Shown one piece after another: positions 46,249-56,714 of a stretch of 64,000 nucleotides of DNA; the stretch's first letter is position 1; each line of letters starts with the position of its first letter. Location of the stretch: positions 186,001 through 250,000 of the forward strand of contig QJPP01001827.1 in the NCBI GenBank assembly GCA_003996215.1. The letters are read 5' to 3'. Both the position numbers and the translations under genes were made by a program. Origin of the DNA: Jaltomata sinuosa (lineage: Eukaryota; Streptophyta; Magnoliopsida; Solanales; Solanaceae). Under the pieces are notes generated by a model. That model was given only the letters and a program-made list of their open reading frames with translations, was not told the origin of the DNA and did not search any database.

Positions 46249-48449
46249 TCATAAATTACATCCCAACTCTCTCTGGATAGACTGCCAAAAATTCGAAGTG
46301 AACTGAGCTCCTCGATCGGAGATGATAGAAACTGTCACCCCATGTAAACGAACAATCTCTTGAATATAGATCTGGGTCAACCTCTCAAAAATGTAATAAG
46401 TCTGAAGCAGCAGAAAGTAGGCAGACCTCGTGAACCTATCCACAATAACCCAAATAGCATCAAATCTCCACAACATATGTGGCATTCCGACTACAAAATC
46501 CATAGATATACGCTCCCATTTCCACTCTGGAATGGGCAGTCTCTGTGATAAACCACATTGCCTCTATGCTCGAACTTCACCTGCTGACAGTTCAAGCACC
46601 TGGATACGAAAGCCAAAATATCCCGCTTCATTCCACAGCACTAGTAGTGTTGCCTCAAGTTACGGTACATCTTAGCCACATCGGGATGAATGGAACACCT
46701 AGAACAATGAGCCTCCTCCAGTATCAATCTGACCAAGTCACAAACCCTAGGAACGTAGATACGACCCTTGATCCTCAGAACACCCTCTGAATCTAAAGTC
46801 ACCTTCCTAACCTCACCACTCGTCACCTTGTCATGAATGATCCTTAATCTTGCATCATCAAACTGATGTGCCCGAATCTGCTCCAACAAGGAAGACCTAG
46901 CCTCAACACAAGTAAGAATACAACCCGACTCAAAAATGTCAAGTCGAACCAACCTATTAGCCAAGGAATGGATGTCTTAAGCTAAAGGTCGCTCCTCTGT
47001 AGCTAAGAAAGCCAAGCTACCCATACTCACCGCCTTCCGGCTTAAGGCATCCTCTAAGACGTGTGCCTTGCCTGGATGATAGAGAATAGAGATGTCATAG
47101 TCCTTCAGTAACTCCAGCCACCTACGCTGCCTCAAATTTAGATCCTTCTGGATGAAAATGTACTAAAGACTATGATGGTCAGTAAAGATCTCACAATGCA
47201 TGCCATAGAGATAATGCCTCCACATCTTCAACGCAAAGACTACCGCTGCTAACTCCAAGTCATATGTGAGATAGTTCCTCTCGTAAACCTTCAACTGTCT
47301 GGAAGCATAAGCAATAACCCGACCCTACTGTATCAACACACAACCCAAACCAATATCTGATGCATCACAATATACGGTGAAACCCTGACGCTCGATCAGA
47401 AAGGTAAGAATTGGAGCTGAAGTCAACAAGGCCTTGAGCTTCAGAAAGTTCGCCTCACAGTCATCTGCACACTGGAAGGGAATATTCTTCTGAGTCAATT
47501 TAGTCAACAAAGCTGCTATCAAAGAAAATCCCTCCACTAACCATTTGTGATAACCCTCTAACCCAATGAAACTGCAAACCTCGGTAGAAGAAGTAGGCCT
47601 AGCCCAATCACAAACTACCGCAATTTTTGCCGGATCTACCATAATCCCATCTTTGGACACCATGTGCCCAAAGAATGCCACTGACTCGAGCCAAAACTCA
47701 CACTTAGGGAATTTGGCATATAACTGGTGGTCTCGCAAAGCCTAAAGTACAACTCTAAGATGCTGCTCATGCTCCTCCCTACTCGTCGAATAAATCAGAA
47801 TGTCGTCGATTAACACAATCACAAACGAATCTAGGTAAGCACTGAATACACGGTTCATTAACTCCATAAATGTTGTTGGGGCATTAGCCAACCCAAAAGA
47901 CATGACCAGGAACTCATAATGGCCGTATCTAGTCCTAAATGCAGTCTTTGGGATGTCCTCAGCCCTAATCCTCAATTGGTGATAGCCAGACGTCAAATCT
48001 ATCTTAGAAAACACTGCTGCACCCTGTAGGTGGTCAAACAAGTCATCAATACGCGACATCGGATATTTGTTCTTAACTGTCACCTTATTCAACTTTCTAT
48101 AGTCAATACACATATGTATAGACCCGTCTTTCTTCTTCACAAACAGAATCGGAGCACCCCAGAGAGACACACTAGGCCTGATGAACCCTCTACTTAACAG
48201 ATCTTGGAGCTGATCCTTAATCTCCCTCAACTCAGTAGGTGCCATCCGATATGGTAGAATGGAAATAGGCTTGGTGCTCGGCTCGACATTGATACAAAAA
48301 TCAATGTCGCGATCAGGAGGAAGACCCAAAAGATCAGAAGAAAATGCATCCGAAAACTTGCAGACCATATGAACAGACTCAAGAGGAGGTGTGGTGGCAT
48401 TAGTATCAAGGACGTAGGCAAGATAATCTAAGCACCCCTTCCCAACCAA
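46249..48449 (-). pseudogene. Element E2 pol: reverse transcriptase, RNase H, partial integrase
   Basis: 48449-47742 is an open run of 235 codons. It covers the pre-palm (FSSDLLGLPPDRDIDF, PYRMAPTELREIKDQL), the palm (VKKKDGSIHMCIDYRKLNKV) and the catalytic VLIDDILIYS (47802-47810 for IDD), intact. RNase H follows after a stop (47738-47325: EGYHKWLVEGFSLI, VYCDASDIGLGCVLIQ). The integrase zinc region lies at about 46964-46641 and part of the core at 46503-46249 (MDFVVGMP, WVIVDRFTRSAYF, IISDRGAQFTSNFW). The core stops after its second aspartate because the rest is deleted at 46248. Two stops separate the blocks. Confidence 0.88.
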
Positions 48450-48504
48450 CCGTTGGGTGCTCAGAAGGATATAACTACCCTCGGTATATGGCTATTGGCT
48501 CTCT

Positions 48505-50426
48505 TCAATATGATAGGAGGGATACCAGACATCCGAAGAGTAACGGTCTTGGTAAAACAATCCAAGACCACATGATAAAGAGACAACCAACCATGCCCAA
48601 GATCTCATCAAAATCGACCATATCAAGGACAACCAAGTCTACCCATATGTCATACCCCAAGATAGTCACCACACAAGCCCGATACACCTGATCCACTACT
48701 AAAGAATCACCTACTAGGGTAGATACACGCAAAGACACAAGCATAGACTCACAAGCAAACTCCAGAAGAGTAGCATAATAAGTAGATACATATGAGAATG
48801 TAGACCTCGAATCAAATAAAGCAGAAGCAGACTGATGAGAAATAGAGATTGTACCTATGATCACAACATCTGAAGCCTAGGCCTTTGTCCAGCCTGGAAC
48901 TTCATACATGTAGCCCCGACTGCCATAACCACTTGACCTACTGGATTGAGGACCACATCTAGTACCCTAGGGACCACCCCTACTACCTTTTGAACTGCCT
49001 CTAGGTGAAGGTGCTGAAGCCCTGGGGCCCTGAACCAACTGATCTTGTCGCCTATGGTGTTATGCCGTCGGGCACTCTCTAGCAAAGTGGCCCATCTTGC
49101 CACACTTATAACATCCCCGACCCCATGTAATCCATTGTGAAGACCCAGCCAAATCAGAATAACCACCACTGCCTGTAGACCCTGAATGACCACCTCGTGG
49201 AGCAGGAACAATAGTCTGGCTACTCTGACCCTCAGTAGTCTATAATGCCGCCTGAACAGGCTGGCTCGGCTAGAAACACTACTAGTGCTGAAAGCCGCCT
49301 GAACATGCTGGCTCGGCTAGAAACACTACTGGTACTGACCTCTACCATAGTAGCCCCTACCATGGCCCTGTGAACTGCTGAAACTTCCCTAGTGGCGGGG
49401 CCTTTTATCGCCGCCCCCTTGGGCCTTGCAAAGTGCACCCTTAATAGTACATACATGATCAACTACCACTAGAAAAGACTGACCTAATGCTACCATACCC
49501 TCTATGACCAAGCAGAGATTCAAGGTAAAACCTCGAACAAATAGGCGAACTCTCTTGTGCTTGGTGGGCAGAATGATAGTGGCGTGTCTGGACAACTGAT
49601 GGAACAAAACGTCATATTCAGACACAGTCATGGATCCCTGCTCCAACCCAACAAACTAATCCATCATACGCTCTCTCATGCTATGCGGCACATACTTCTA
49701 CAAAAAAGTTGCGGAGAACTGATCCCATGTAAGCGGAGGTGACCTGGCTGGTCTACAAGCAACATATGACCTCCACCACTGTTTCACTAGACCATCTAGA
49801 TGAAATGCGGTGTAATCGGCTCCATGAGACTCAAATAACCCCAAATTATGTAACCTCTCATGGCAGCTAGTCAGAAACTCATGCGCATCCTCCCTAGAAG
49901 CACCTAAAAACCTTGGAGGACCCAATCTCAAGAATCTACCAAGCATCTTCTGCTCCTCAGAAAACATAACTGGCATGGCTGGAAGAGGGGGAGCAACTGC
50001 AGGGACAGGTAGTACCTCAAATCTAGGAGCTGCAGCAATAGGCTGCGCTCCTAAACCCGATGCTGCCTCCTGAGCTGAAGTCTGAACCTCACCTAAAACC
50101 TGATAACCAATCGGAGTGCTCGGCAAAGCTGCTGGTGGGTCATACCCTCAAGAAACCCTAACAATCGAACTAAGGTGTCCTGAAATACTTGAGTAGCCAC
50201 AAAACCTGTCGGATGCTAGGCTGGCCCCACACGCTCAGCTCATACTGAACCTCATCAACTTTAACCTTAAGCTCTGGTGATGATACTCTAGCCCAGGCTC
50301 GGGCTGGTGCCATATCCCGTGCCCTACCTCGACATCTGGTCGACCTCTACCCCGTCCCCTTGCTGGGGCTCTTACTGCAGGCGCATGGGCTTCGTCCTCA
50401 CCCGCTGCAAATCTCATCTTAACCAT
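48505..50426 (-). pseudogene. Element E2 gag and protease
   Basis: The gag start codon (50424-50426) follows CTCTTTCTCAG directly. The N-terminus is MVKMRFAAGEDEAHAPAV, then Arg/Gly-rich. The Gag core lies at 50126-49698 (LGRFLRLGPPRFLGASREDA, CHERLHNLGLFESHGADYT) and 49646-49389 (MTVSEYDVLFHQLSRHA). The zinc-knuckle area lies near 49070-49120, in a shifted frame. The protease spans 48864-48505, with ALFDSRSTFSYVS at the active site: the glycine after Asp-Ser is replaced by arginine (48805-48813), which should abolish activity. A 60-bp phrase containing 'ggctcggctagaaacacta' occurs twice at 49258-49330, a local duplication. Stops and frame shifts divide the gene. Confidence 0.85.
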
Positions 50427-50619
50427 CTGAGAAAGAGTGAAACAAAGATACTTAGAAGTTGACCAAACTAAGTAAGCAAGATAAGGAATCAAACAAAATG
50501 AAGTCTTTCCTAGAGAATGTCCTATAGCCTCTCGTAGATTGAATACGGACATCATTGTATTGATCCACGAGACTCTACTAGATACTTTGCTCTTGTAACA
50601 GTAATACCGGTGAACCTAG

Positions 50620-50632
50620 TGCTCTGATACCA
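50620..50632 (-). promoter_or_regulatory. Element E2 primer-binding site (initiator Met tRNA)
   Basis: The minus strand reads TGGTATCAGAGCA, three bases from the LTR end at 50636. Confidence 0.9.
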
Positions 50633-52691
50633 CTCTGTCATGACCCGAAACTGGGCTATGATGGCATCTACATAACCCCTAGTAGATAAGCCTAACCCAA
50701 ACACGCGAAAGATAATAAATAATAATTAAACTAAAGTAAAGTGGAAGACATAAATGAAAAGACAGGGCCAGTAGCATATATATATACAATCATACAAAAT
50801 ATACATAAGAAGACCCGAAAGTGACCAAAAAGACAAAAAAACACAAGAACCCACCCGGACCTGGTGTCACTAGTACAAGAGCGACTAAAGTAAGGAGTAG
50901 TTATACAACAAATGTTGTATATAAGAAATAAAAAATATAGACAGAATGTACAAGATGGAAAGCATGTAAAGTCTTCAAAAGCGCCGGGAGCTCACTGCGA
51001 TACGAACACCAGCGGGTCTCAAATGACAAGAGATCAGCGAGGGTGGCTTGCACTAGGTGCTGCATCAGAAAAATAGATGCAGAGTGTAGTATGAGTACCA
51101 AGACAATGGGTACTCAACAGGCATCATAGGCCAACCGAGCACAAAAAGATAATATATATATAAGTAGGTTATAGGAAAGCAGCTAACTATACAGGGATCC
51201 ACCTAAATCTAGTTATAAAGCCAGAGACATGCCAATAAACCAAAAGCAGAAAAAGAAAGGAAAACAACATCAAGCCAACGAGAGTCAATCCACGTACCAA
51301 AGCAAATGCAATGCGGTACACGATGATGCATATGCGAAAGCAATATAATATAAACCCGAAATACTACATCGAACGCTGGGATTACCACATCGGACTATGC
51401 ATATATATATGTGAAATAGTAAAATACCCAGAATAACGCATCGGGGGTTTGAAATACCGCATCAGACTATAAATATGCATAAAATAATAGTTCTTCTTTT
51501 TTTTCCAAAATCCTATAGTAATACTCAAAGTAATTTTTATTTAAGTCCAGAAATCTCCACAACCGTAGTAAAGCCTCATTTCAAAGCAAAAACTTTCGAA
51601 AAACCATCCATGTGGTACCAATTTATATGCCATGCGATATGAGTATGAATGTTCACAAACAGAGGAAAAACCATGCCATCAGATCAAAAAAGGCAAGAAT
51701 ACCCTCTAAACCAAGAGAACTAACCTGGAACTCTGTCCAAATCTTAGCCATGGCCTCGAACCCACAGTTACACACAATGGTATGATAAAGTTGTAAAGCG
51801 TAAATAAAAGCAAAAACCACTGGAAAACTCTATTCTACCTCTATAGCTTCCTAAAAACATGCTAAGGATTCTATACTAGTCACACAGAAGAAGCAAGCTC
51901 CTAGGCTAAGGATAACATACAGTTCTAGGCTAAAAACCCAAAATGGCCAACCTACATGATAAACAGGATTCAAGCCTAAAGTCTATCTAAAATCCAACCT
52001 AGCATTCTAGTAACATACAAATATACATTATCTAACCAACTCAGTCTAAAAGGTAAACCGTAACCTGCCTCAGGGTTGAACTGCAAGCACGAACTGTTAC
52101 TTGTGTGCCTTCCCCTTCCGAATAGCCTCAGAAAGCTCCCATGCTATCAACAACATAAACTAGGTGTCAAGACGAGAAGAGTGACACCCATATTTCTATA
52201 AAAAAAAGGGTCGGAAATCGGGTTGGAAAAATGACCATCGGGTCTCGCAAAACAAAACAGATAATAAAATTCACAATTATGCTCGCGGTGGGTTAAGGAA
52301 CCCATGCCCAAAGTTTTGGCGGGAATGGAGCTCGAATTGGGGCCTAAAACAGCCCCAAAGTGCTACTAATTCACGGAATTAAAATGAGAAAAACTCGTAA
52401 TTAAAGGCGGGAACCTACCTCGACAATAGGAACACATCACAGAGATGAATTTCACGAATTTAAGAACATGCAGTCCCCAAAAATCAGCCTTCAACAAGGA
52501 TCACCCCAACTCTAGGAATTAATAACAAGGAAATTTAAGCGGGGGAAATACGAGAATTTCCATGAAAGCGGGAGAGGGGTGACGAGGGGACTTACCTGAT
52601 GAATGACACTGAACAAAGGAGCTGGGATTAAGAAGCTTTGGAGCTCAACAATGGAGTTTCTCAAAATTTAGAAAGAGAAAATAAAGTGGAA

Positions 52692-52703
52692 GTTTTATAT
52701 AAC
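52692..52703 (-). promoter_or_regulatory. Presumed TATA box of the E2 LTR
   Basis: The minus strand reads TTATATAAAAC just after the word block. It is the best TATA match in the LTR, and the equivalent position in LTR D is TATATATTTC. Confidence 0.65.
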
Positions 52704-52707
52704 TGCC

Positions 52708-52925
52708 AGGGGTCCTTCATCGTGATCACAATAGTACCCCCGCATTCACGAGGAATAGCTGGCCCAACCATCGCGATCACGATAGTCCAGGCTACATTCG
52801 CGAAGAGGAAGCCAAGCCGGGTCCCAGCCAGCTTCATTATGAACGCGATAAAAACCCTTTGCGAATGCGATGGTCAAGAAACCATACCATCACAAACATG
52901 ATGGGATCCTTGCGATCACGAAGAG
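52708..52925. repeat. CpG-rich word block in the E2 LTR (ATCGCGATCACGA type)
   Basis: It repeats CATCGTGATCACAAT, ACCATCGCGATCACGAT, TTCGCGAAGAG, GAACGCGATAA, TTGCGAATGCGATGG and TTGCGATCACGAAG, imperfect versions of one partly palindromic word. It lies directly upstream of the TATA box in minus-strand order. Confidence 0.7.
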
Positions 52926-53615
52926 CAAAAGGGTCTTCAACTTAATGCAGCAACCAACAATTTCCCCAAGTCCAAAAATCTTCCGATGGACCCTCGGGAT
53001 TAATTCAGAACCCCATGAACACAAACCAACCATGCTACCCTACCAGAAACAGCATTCCAGACTCAATGGAATAGATGAAATTCCCAACGGAGATCATTTT
53101 AATGAAAAGTTGGCCTTACGAGCAAAACCAACTCGAAACTCAAAACCCAATAACAAGTCCAGAAGTCTCAGGACCCGAACCAAAGGTCCCCTAGCCCAAA
53201 GTTGACATTCTGGAGCTAACAGCGCTGATTGAACTTCTATCTGAGGCCGTCTTCTCCAAATGTTGATGCAAGTCAACCCTACCAGCCAAACTGACTTCAA
53301 AACACACTAAGACACCTAAAACCAAAAAAGCACTCAGACCCAAACCAATGGTACCACTAGACCAAAATCCTTGTTCCAAAACCAATGGAACTATCAAAAT
53401 TTTATTTTGAGCGCGTTTGCCAAGAAAGTTGATCGAAGTCAAAGATTTACCAACTTTAAGTGCTAAAACAGGGAAAAGGCCATAACGGCCTAATGGACAG
53501 CCCAGACACCGAACTGTCAGTCCCGGCAAGTCATAAGTGACTGTAGCCGCTGAGGGAAAGCTCGAAACATAGAAAAAGGCACAGAAATTGGAAAATGACC
53601 TGGAGGGTCATTACG

Positions 53616-53773
53616 TAAAGCTCTAAAACAAGGAACGACCGAAAGACCAAACAGACGTCTCGGGTACCGGACTACTGGTCTCAGCAAGCCATAAATAACT
53701 TGGGGCCACTACAGGCAAGCTCTAACAGTACAAGAAAGGTGAAAATGTGTAAATGACAAGAAGGGTCATTACA
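53616..53773 (-). repeat. Solo LTR E1, terminal part
   Basis: It matches the last ~150 bp of the A LTR ('cttggggccactacaggcaa' and 'aagggtcattaca') and ends exactly at the TTAAT duplication. It belongs with 43909-46247. Confidence 0.85.
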
Positions 53774-53778
53774 TTAAT
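53774..53778. repeat. Target-site duplication of E1 (right copy, TTAAT)
   Basis: This copy is identical to 43904-43908. The viral reverse transcriptase reading continues directly after it. Confidence 0.92.
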
Positions 53779-53907
53779 GTACCTTTTGGACAATACGAAT
53801 GGAATGTAATGTCATTCAGATTAAATAGCACCATCTAAATTTCAAAATATTATGAACAATATATTTAATCAATATAGCCATATTTCTATAGTTTATATAG
53901 ATGATAT
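53779..53907 (+). pseudogene. Endogenous pararetrovirus reverse transcriptase, catalytic part
   Basis: The plus strand continues the reading left at 43908: a short PFGQYEWNVM stretch, then a decayed middle with a TAA and a frame change, then VYIDDI at about 53890-53907, the catalytic Tyr-X-Asp-Asp motif of the polymerase. The stretch is only 129 bp because element F begins at 53908, directly behind the motif. The remainder of the viral polymerase, RNase H and 3' part would lie beyond F, outside the window. The one-to-one continuation across E1, together with the TTAAT duplication, shows that E1 inserted into this viral copy. Confidence 0.85.
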
Positions 53908-54428
53908 TGTAACACCCCGTACCTTTCAAAACTTATGTGACTAAGTAAATATCGACGAAGGTATTTGAGCTCGAGATTGTGAAGGGGTACTTTGGCCTAA
54001 AATTTGAAATGGTCAAATGTATATAAGGGTTAATTTAAATTATAAGGATGAGGGTTTTGAAAATGAGATAAAACAAGTGAGGTACTTGCTCGACTTATCT
54101 AAGCTCTTAGGTGACAAGTAGGTGCATCATCTACCTACGCTAACGAACTAGGTTCCGAGGGCCGATTACGGGCAGCAACACCATGGATTATTAGACCTAA
54201 TGGTAGCCCAAATGAAGCTTAAAGTTGGCCCATCAAAGCACAACCAAATCTGGACCAAACAATTACAAAAGGTAGCCATCAATATTGACCACATTTTGAC
54301 CCAAGAGAAGCCCAAAATCATCCACAAAACTTAACCCTTTTGAAGCCCAAGCAAAGGGTAATTTTGGCCCAAGTTTCTTGACCCATTTTGGCCCAAATAT
54401 ACTCAAAAAAGTCGGCCAAAAAGGTCCC

Positions 54429-54435
54429 TTTATAC
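54429..54435 (+). promoter_or_regulatory. Presumed TATA box of the F LTR
   Basis: TTTATAC lies just downstream of the TTTTGGCCCAA word block and upstream of a C/T-rich leader. The same sequence is kept in the 3' LTR near 62325. Confidence 0.55.
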
Positions 54436-55624
54436 AGGCCCTTTGTTGATCAATATTGATCACAAAAAGCTGGAAAAAATTCTCTCTTATCTCCTTTCCT
54501 TTTTGGCAGCCCTTCTCTCCCTTTAGGGTTCTAAGAAGATCAAGATTAATTCAAGCTTAAGGTGAGTTAAACCACTTGTTATCTTGGTATTAATCTACTA
54601 CATATATCTAGGATATCCTATGGTAATAAAGACATGAACTATGGCAGCCCCTTTCTTAAGATTTAACACATAGAAATTGTGTAACAATTAAGAGATTTCT
54701 TCTTCTCTTGTTGGTGTATGTGTAGGGGGTACTTAAGCTTTTGAAGGCATCAATAAAAAGAGGATAAAAACACCCCTTCATGTGTGGTAAGTACTCTGCC
54801 CACAATCATATTTTTGGATTGAAGTTCGGATGGACAATTGTTGTTGAATTGTTGTTAAGAACTCACGGGACGACGATCGAAAGCCGTGGGTTCAATGTGT
54901 TTCTATTGTATTTCGGCATGGTGAGTTGTGTAGGGGCTATTTGATGTGTTTTGTATTATTGGAGGCAGTAGGTTTGTGTGTGTGTGATGTGTATTGGATA
55001 GGGGAGAAAGGTGTGACGATACACCTTTAATTAATGCAAAATACGTAAATCTGCCCGGGAAATGTTTAGCTACTGTTTTGGGAAAGTTGCATCAGATTTA
55101 ATAGCTAATATTAGCTTCATTATACCCTTGTGTTGTAGATTAACTTAATAAAGGAAAGTCCAAGTTGTGGTAAGCGCAATCTTCGAAAGGAACGAGGTAT
55201 GTTAAGGCTTCTTTATTCCTTATCGGCATGAATCTAGAAATAGAACTCTAAATCTCCGAAAGAAGGAATTTGAGTATTCTGTTGTAAGAGAGCTGATTTG
55301 GTAACTCAACCAGTCTTAAGGAACTAAGTTATACATTATGGTGATTCAAGTCGCCTTATTATAAAAATCTGATTCTTTTGCACGAAACGTAAGTTATCCT
55401 TTTGTCAAGTTTCTTCTTTGTATTGTGATCCCTAATCAAGATTTAGAAAGTATACAGGGAAAGTTAGCAAGTCAAATTTCCATTTATATGTGTTTGGTAT
55501 GTTGAGTCCAACACCTAGTAAGCCAAGGCTAAAGAAGTTATCTAAATGAACCTTCATAAATAACAACAATAGCTTTGAAGGTCAATCTAGTAATACACTT
55601 ATTATGCGTGGTTTGCGTGTTAGT

Positions 55625-55830
55625 GTGCACCGAGGTGATACTGCCATATTGAGTCTATTATATACATAGTGTGCACCGAGATGCTACTGCCATATTGAGG
55701 CCATTATATACGTAGTGTGCACCGAGGTGCTACTGCCATATTGAGGCCATTATATGCATAGTGTGCCCCGAGGCGCTACTGCCATATTGAGGCTATTATA
55801 TATAGGGTGCACCGAGGCGCTATAGTGGTT
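55625..55830 (+). repeat. 46-bp tandem array in the F 5' LTR
   Basis: The phrase GTGCACCGAGG or close variants recurs at 55625, 55671, 55717, 55763 and 55807, with a 46-bp period (the last unit is shorter by two). Each unit reads 'cgctactgccatattgagg', followed by a TATATA-like tail. The same array is in the 3' LTR. Confidence 0.92.
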
Positions 55831-56503
55831 TAGTGTGGGTTATAAAGAGTGAGTTGCGGTGTGATTTAATGCAGGTGTTGTGTTCTAAAAAGAATAAAGG
55901 GGAAAGAGCTTAACGAGTTTTACCAATTACAGTTTACAAGTTCCATATTATATCTTGTTCAGATTTTCTACTTGCGACTTGATTTTATGTTTCTACCTTA
56001 CATGCCAGTACATTATTGTCGTACTGACGTCCCCATTGCCTGGGGGCGCTGCATACATGCCTGCAGGTCCAGACAGATACCCAGACAGACCTCTTCAGTA
56101 GGAGTTGCAGAGTTCCGCCATTTTGGTAAGCTCCATTCTTCCTGGAGCTGATGAGTCAGAGGTCTAGCTTATATTTTGATCAGGTTATGTATATGTACAA
56201 CTTATGGGTAGTCCAAGGCCCTGTCCTGGATATGAGATATTTTACTTACTCCTAGAGGATTGTAGACGTGTATATGTATATCAGTGTTTGGTATGGCCTT
56301 GTTATTAGCTATCTACTATGATAATAGCCTTGAGTTGCTTAACTACTATTGAGCTTTCAGTGTTTCAAATTGCTATTCTTAGAGACCTTGTCGGTCTCAG
56401 ATCCCCAGCAGGTTCAATAGAGATACACTCTATTTTGACACCCTCAGCCTTTTGGGGCTCCGGGTGTCGGTCATGCCTCCCATGGTTTGGGGCATGACAA
56501 ACT

Positions 56504-56518
56504 TGGTATCAGAGCACG
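56504..56518 (+). promoter_or_regulatory. Element F primer-binding site (initiator Met tRNA)
   Basis: TGGTATCAGAGCACG lies four bases after the LTR end at 56499, complementary to the 3' end of initiator Met tRNA. Confidence 0.93.
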
Positions 56519-56689
56519 TCGAATCCCAGGGAGTCTACAAGCCGTGTCTAGTAGAGTCTTGCTTATGGGTGTGTTGTGCACCATACCTATAATCATGAGG
56601 CTACGGGAGATTTAGGAATTGTTATCCTTCTTTTATTTGCTAGATCGTGCAATAGAGCAAGGTCATAAGATGTTTGAAGTCTAATTCAT

Positions 56690-56712
56690 GTTTTTCTATT
56701 CCTTATTTACAG
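56690..56712 (+). promoter_or_regulatory. Splice-acceptor-like tract directly before F gag
   Basis: A pyrimidine run ends TTTACAG two bases before the gag ATG, with a branch-like CTAAT about 30 bases upstream. Comparable CAG or TAG sites abut the gag ATG in elements A, D and E2. Confidence 0.5.
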
Positions 56713-56714
56713 AA

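Larger units (their letters stand above)
46248..53615 (-). mobile_element. Element E2: Tekay-type element nested in E1, 3' end deleted
   Basis: A 5' LTR (50636-53615), primer site, gag, protease, reverse transcriptase, RNase H and the first half of integrase are present in order on the minus strand. The end of integrase, the chromodomain and the 3' LTR are missing, together with about 1 kb of the E1 LTR. One deletion through the E2/E1 boundary explains both losses. Gag resembles element B Gag, so E2 and B are close relatives. Confidence 0.82.
50636..53615 (-). repeat. Element E2 5' LTR
   Basis: This 2980-bp LTR opens CGTAATGACC on the minus strand (a change from TG) and ends GGGTCATGACA. In minus-strand order it holds a CpG word block (52925-52708), a TATA box (TTATATAAAAC, plus 52692-52703), then a perfect donor CAG|GTAAGT about 100 bp downstream (52592-52597). 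The open frame at 52638-52901 spans the word block and is not supported as a gene. Confidence 0.85.
53908..56499 (+). repeat. Element F 5' LTR
   Basis: This 2592-bp LTR starts TGTAACACCCC and ends GGGGCATGACA. In order it holds an upstream block of TTTTGGCCCAA/TTTTGACCCAA words (about 54215-54425), a TATA box near 54429, and a short leader. Donor- and acceptor-like pairs follow at 54562/54725, 54787/55138, then 55170 and 55197. A 46-bp array lies at 55625-55830. A palindromic 'atcaatattgat' sits just after the TATA box. Confidence 0.93.

Noticed and set aside
55625..55830. CRISPR-like regular repeats
   Set aside because: Units are contiguous without unique spacers, sit in an LTR, and recur in the other LTR of the same element in plant DNA.
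9582..56518. tRNA-like matches near LTR ends
   Set aside because: Only the 13-18 bases complementary to a tRNA 3' end are present. They are primer-binding sites and not tRNA genes.
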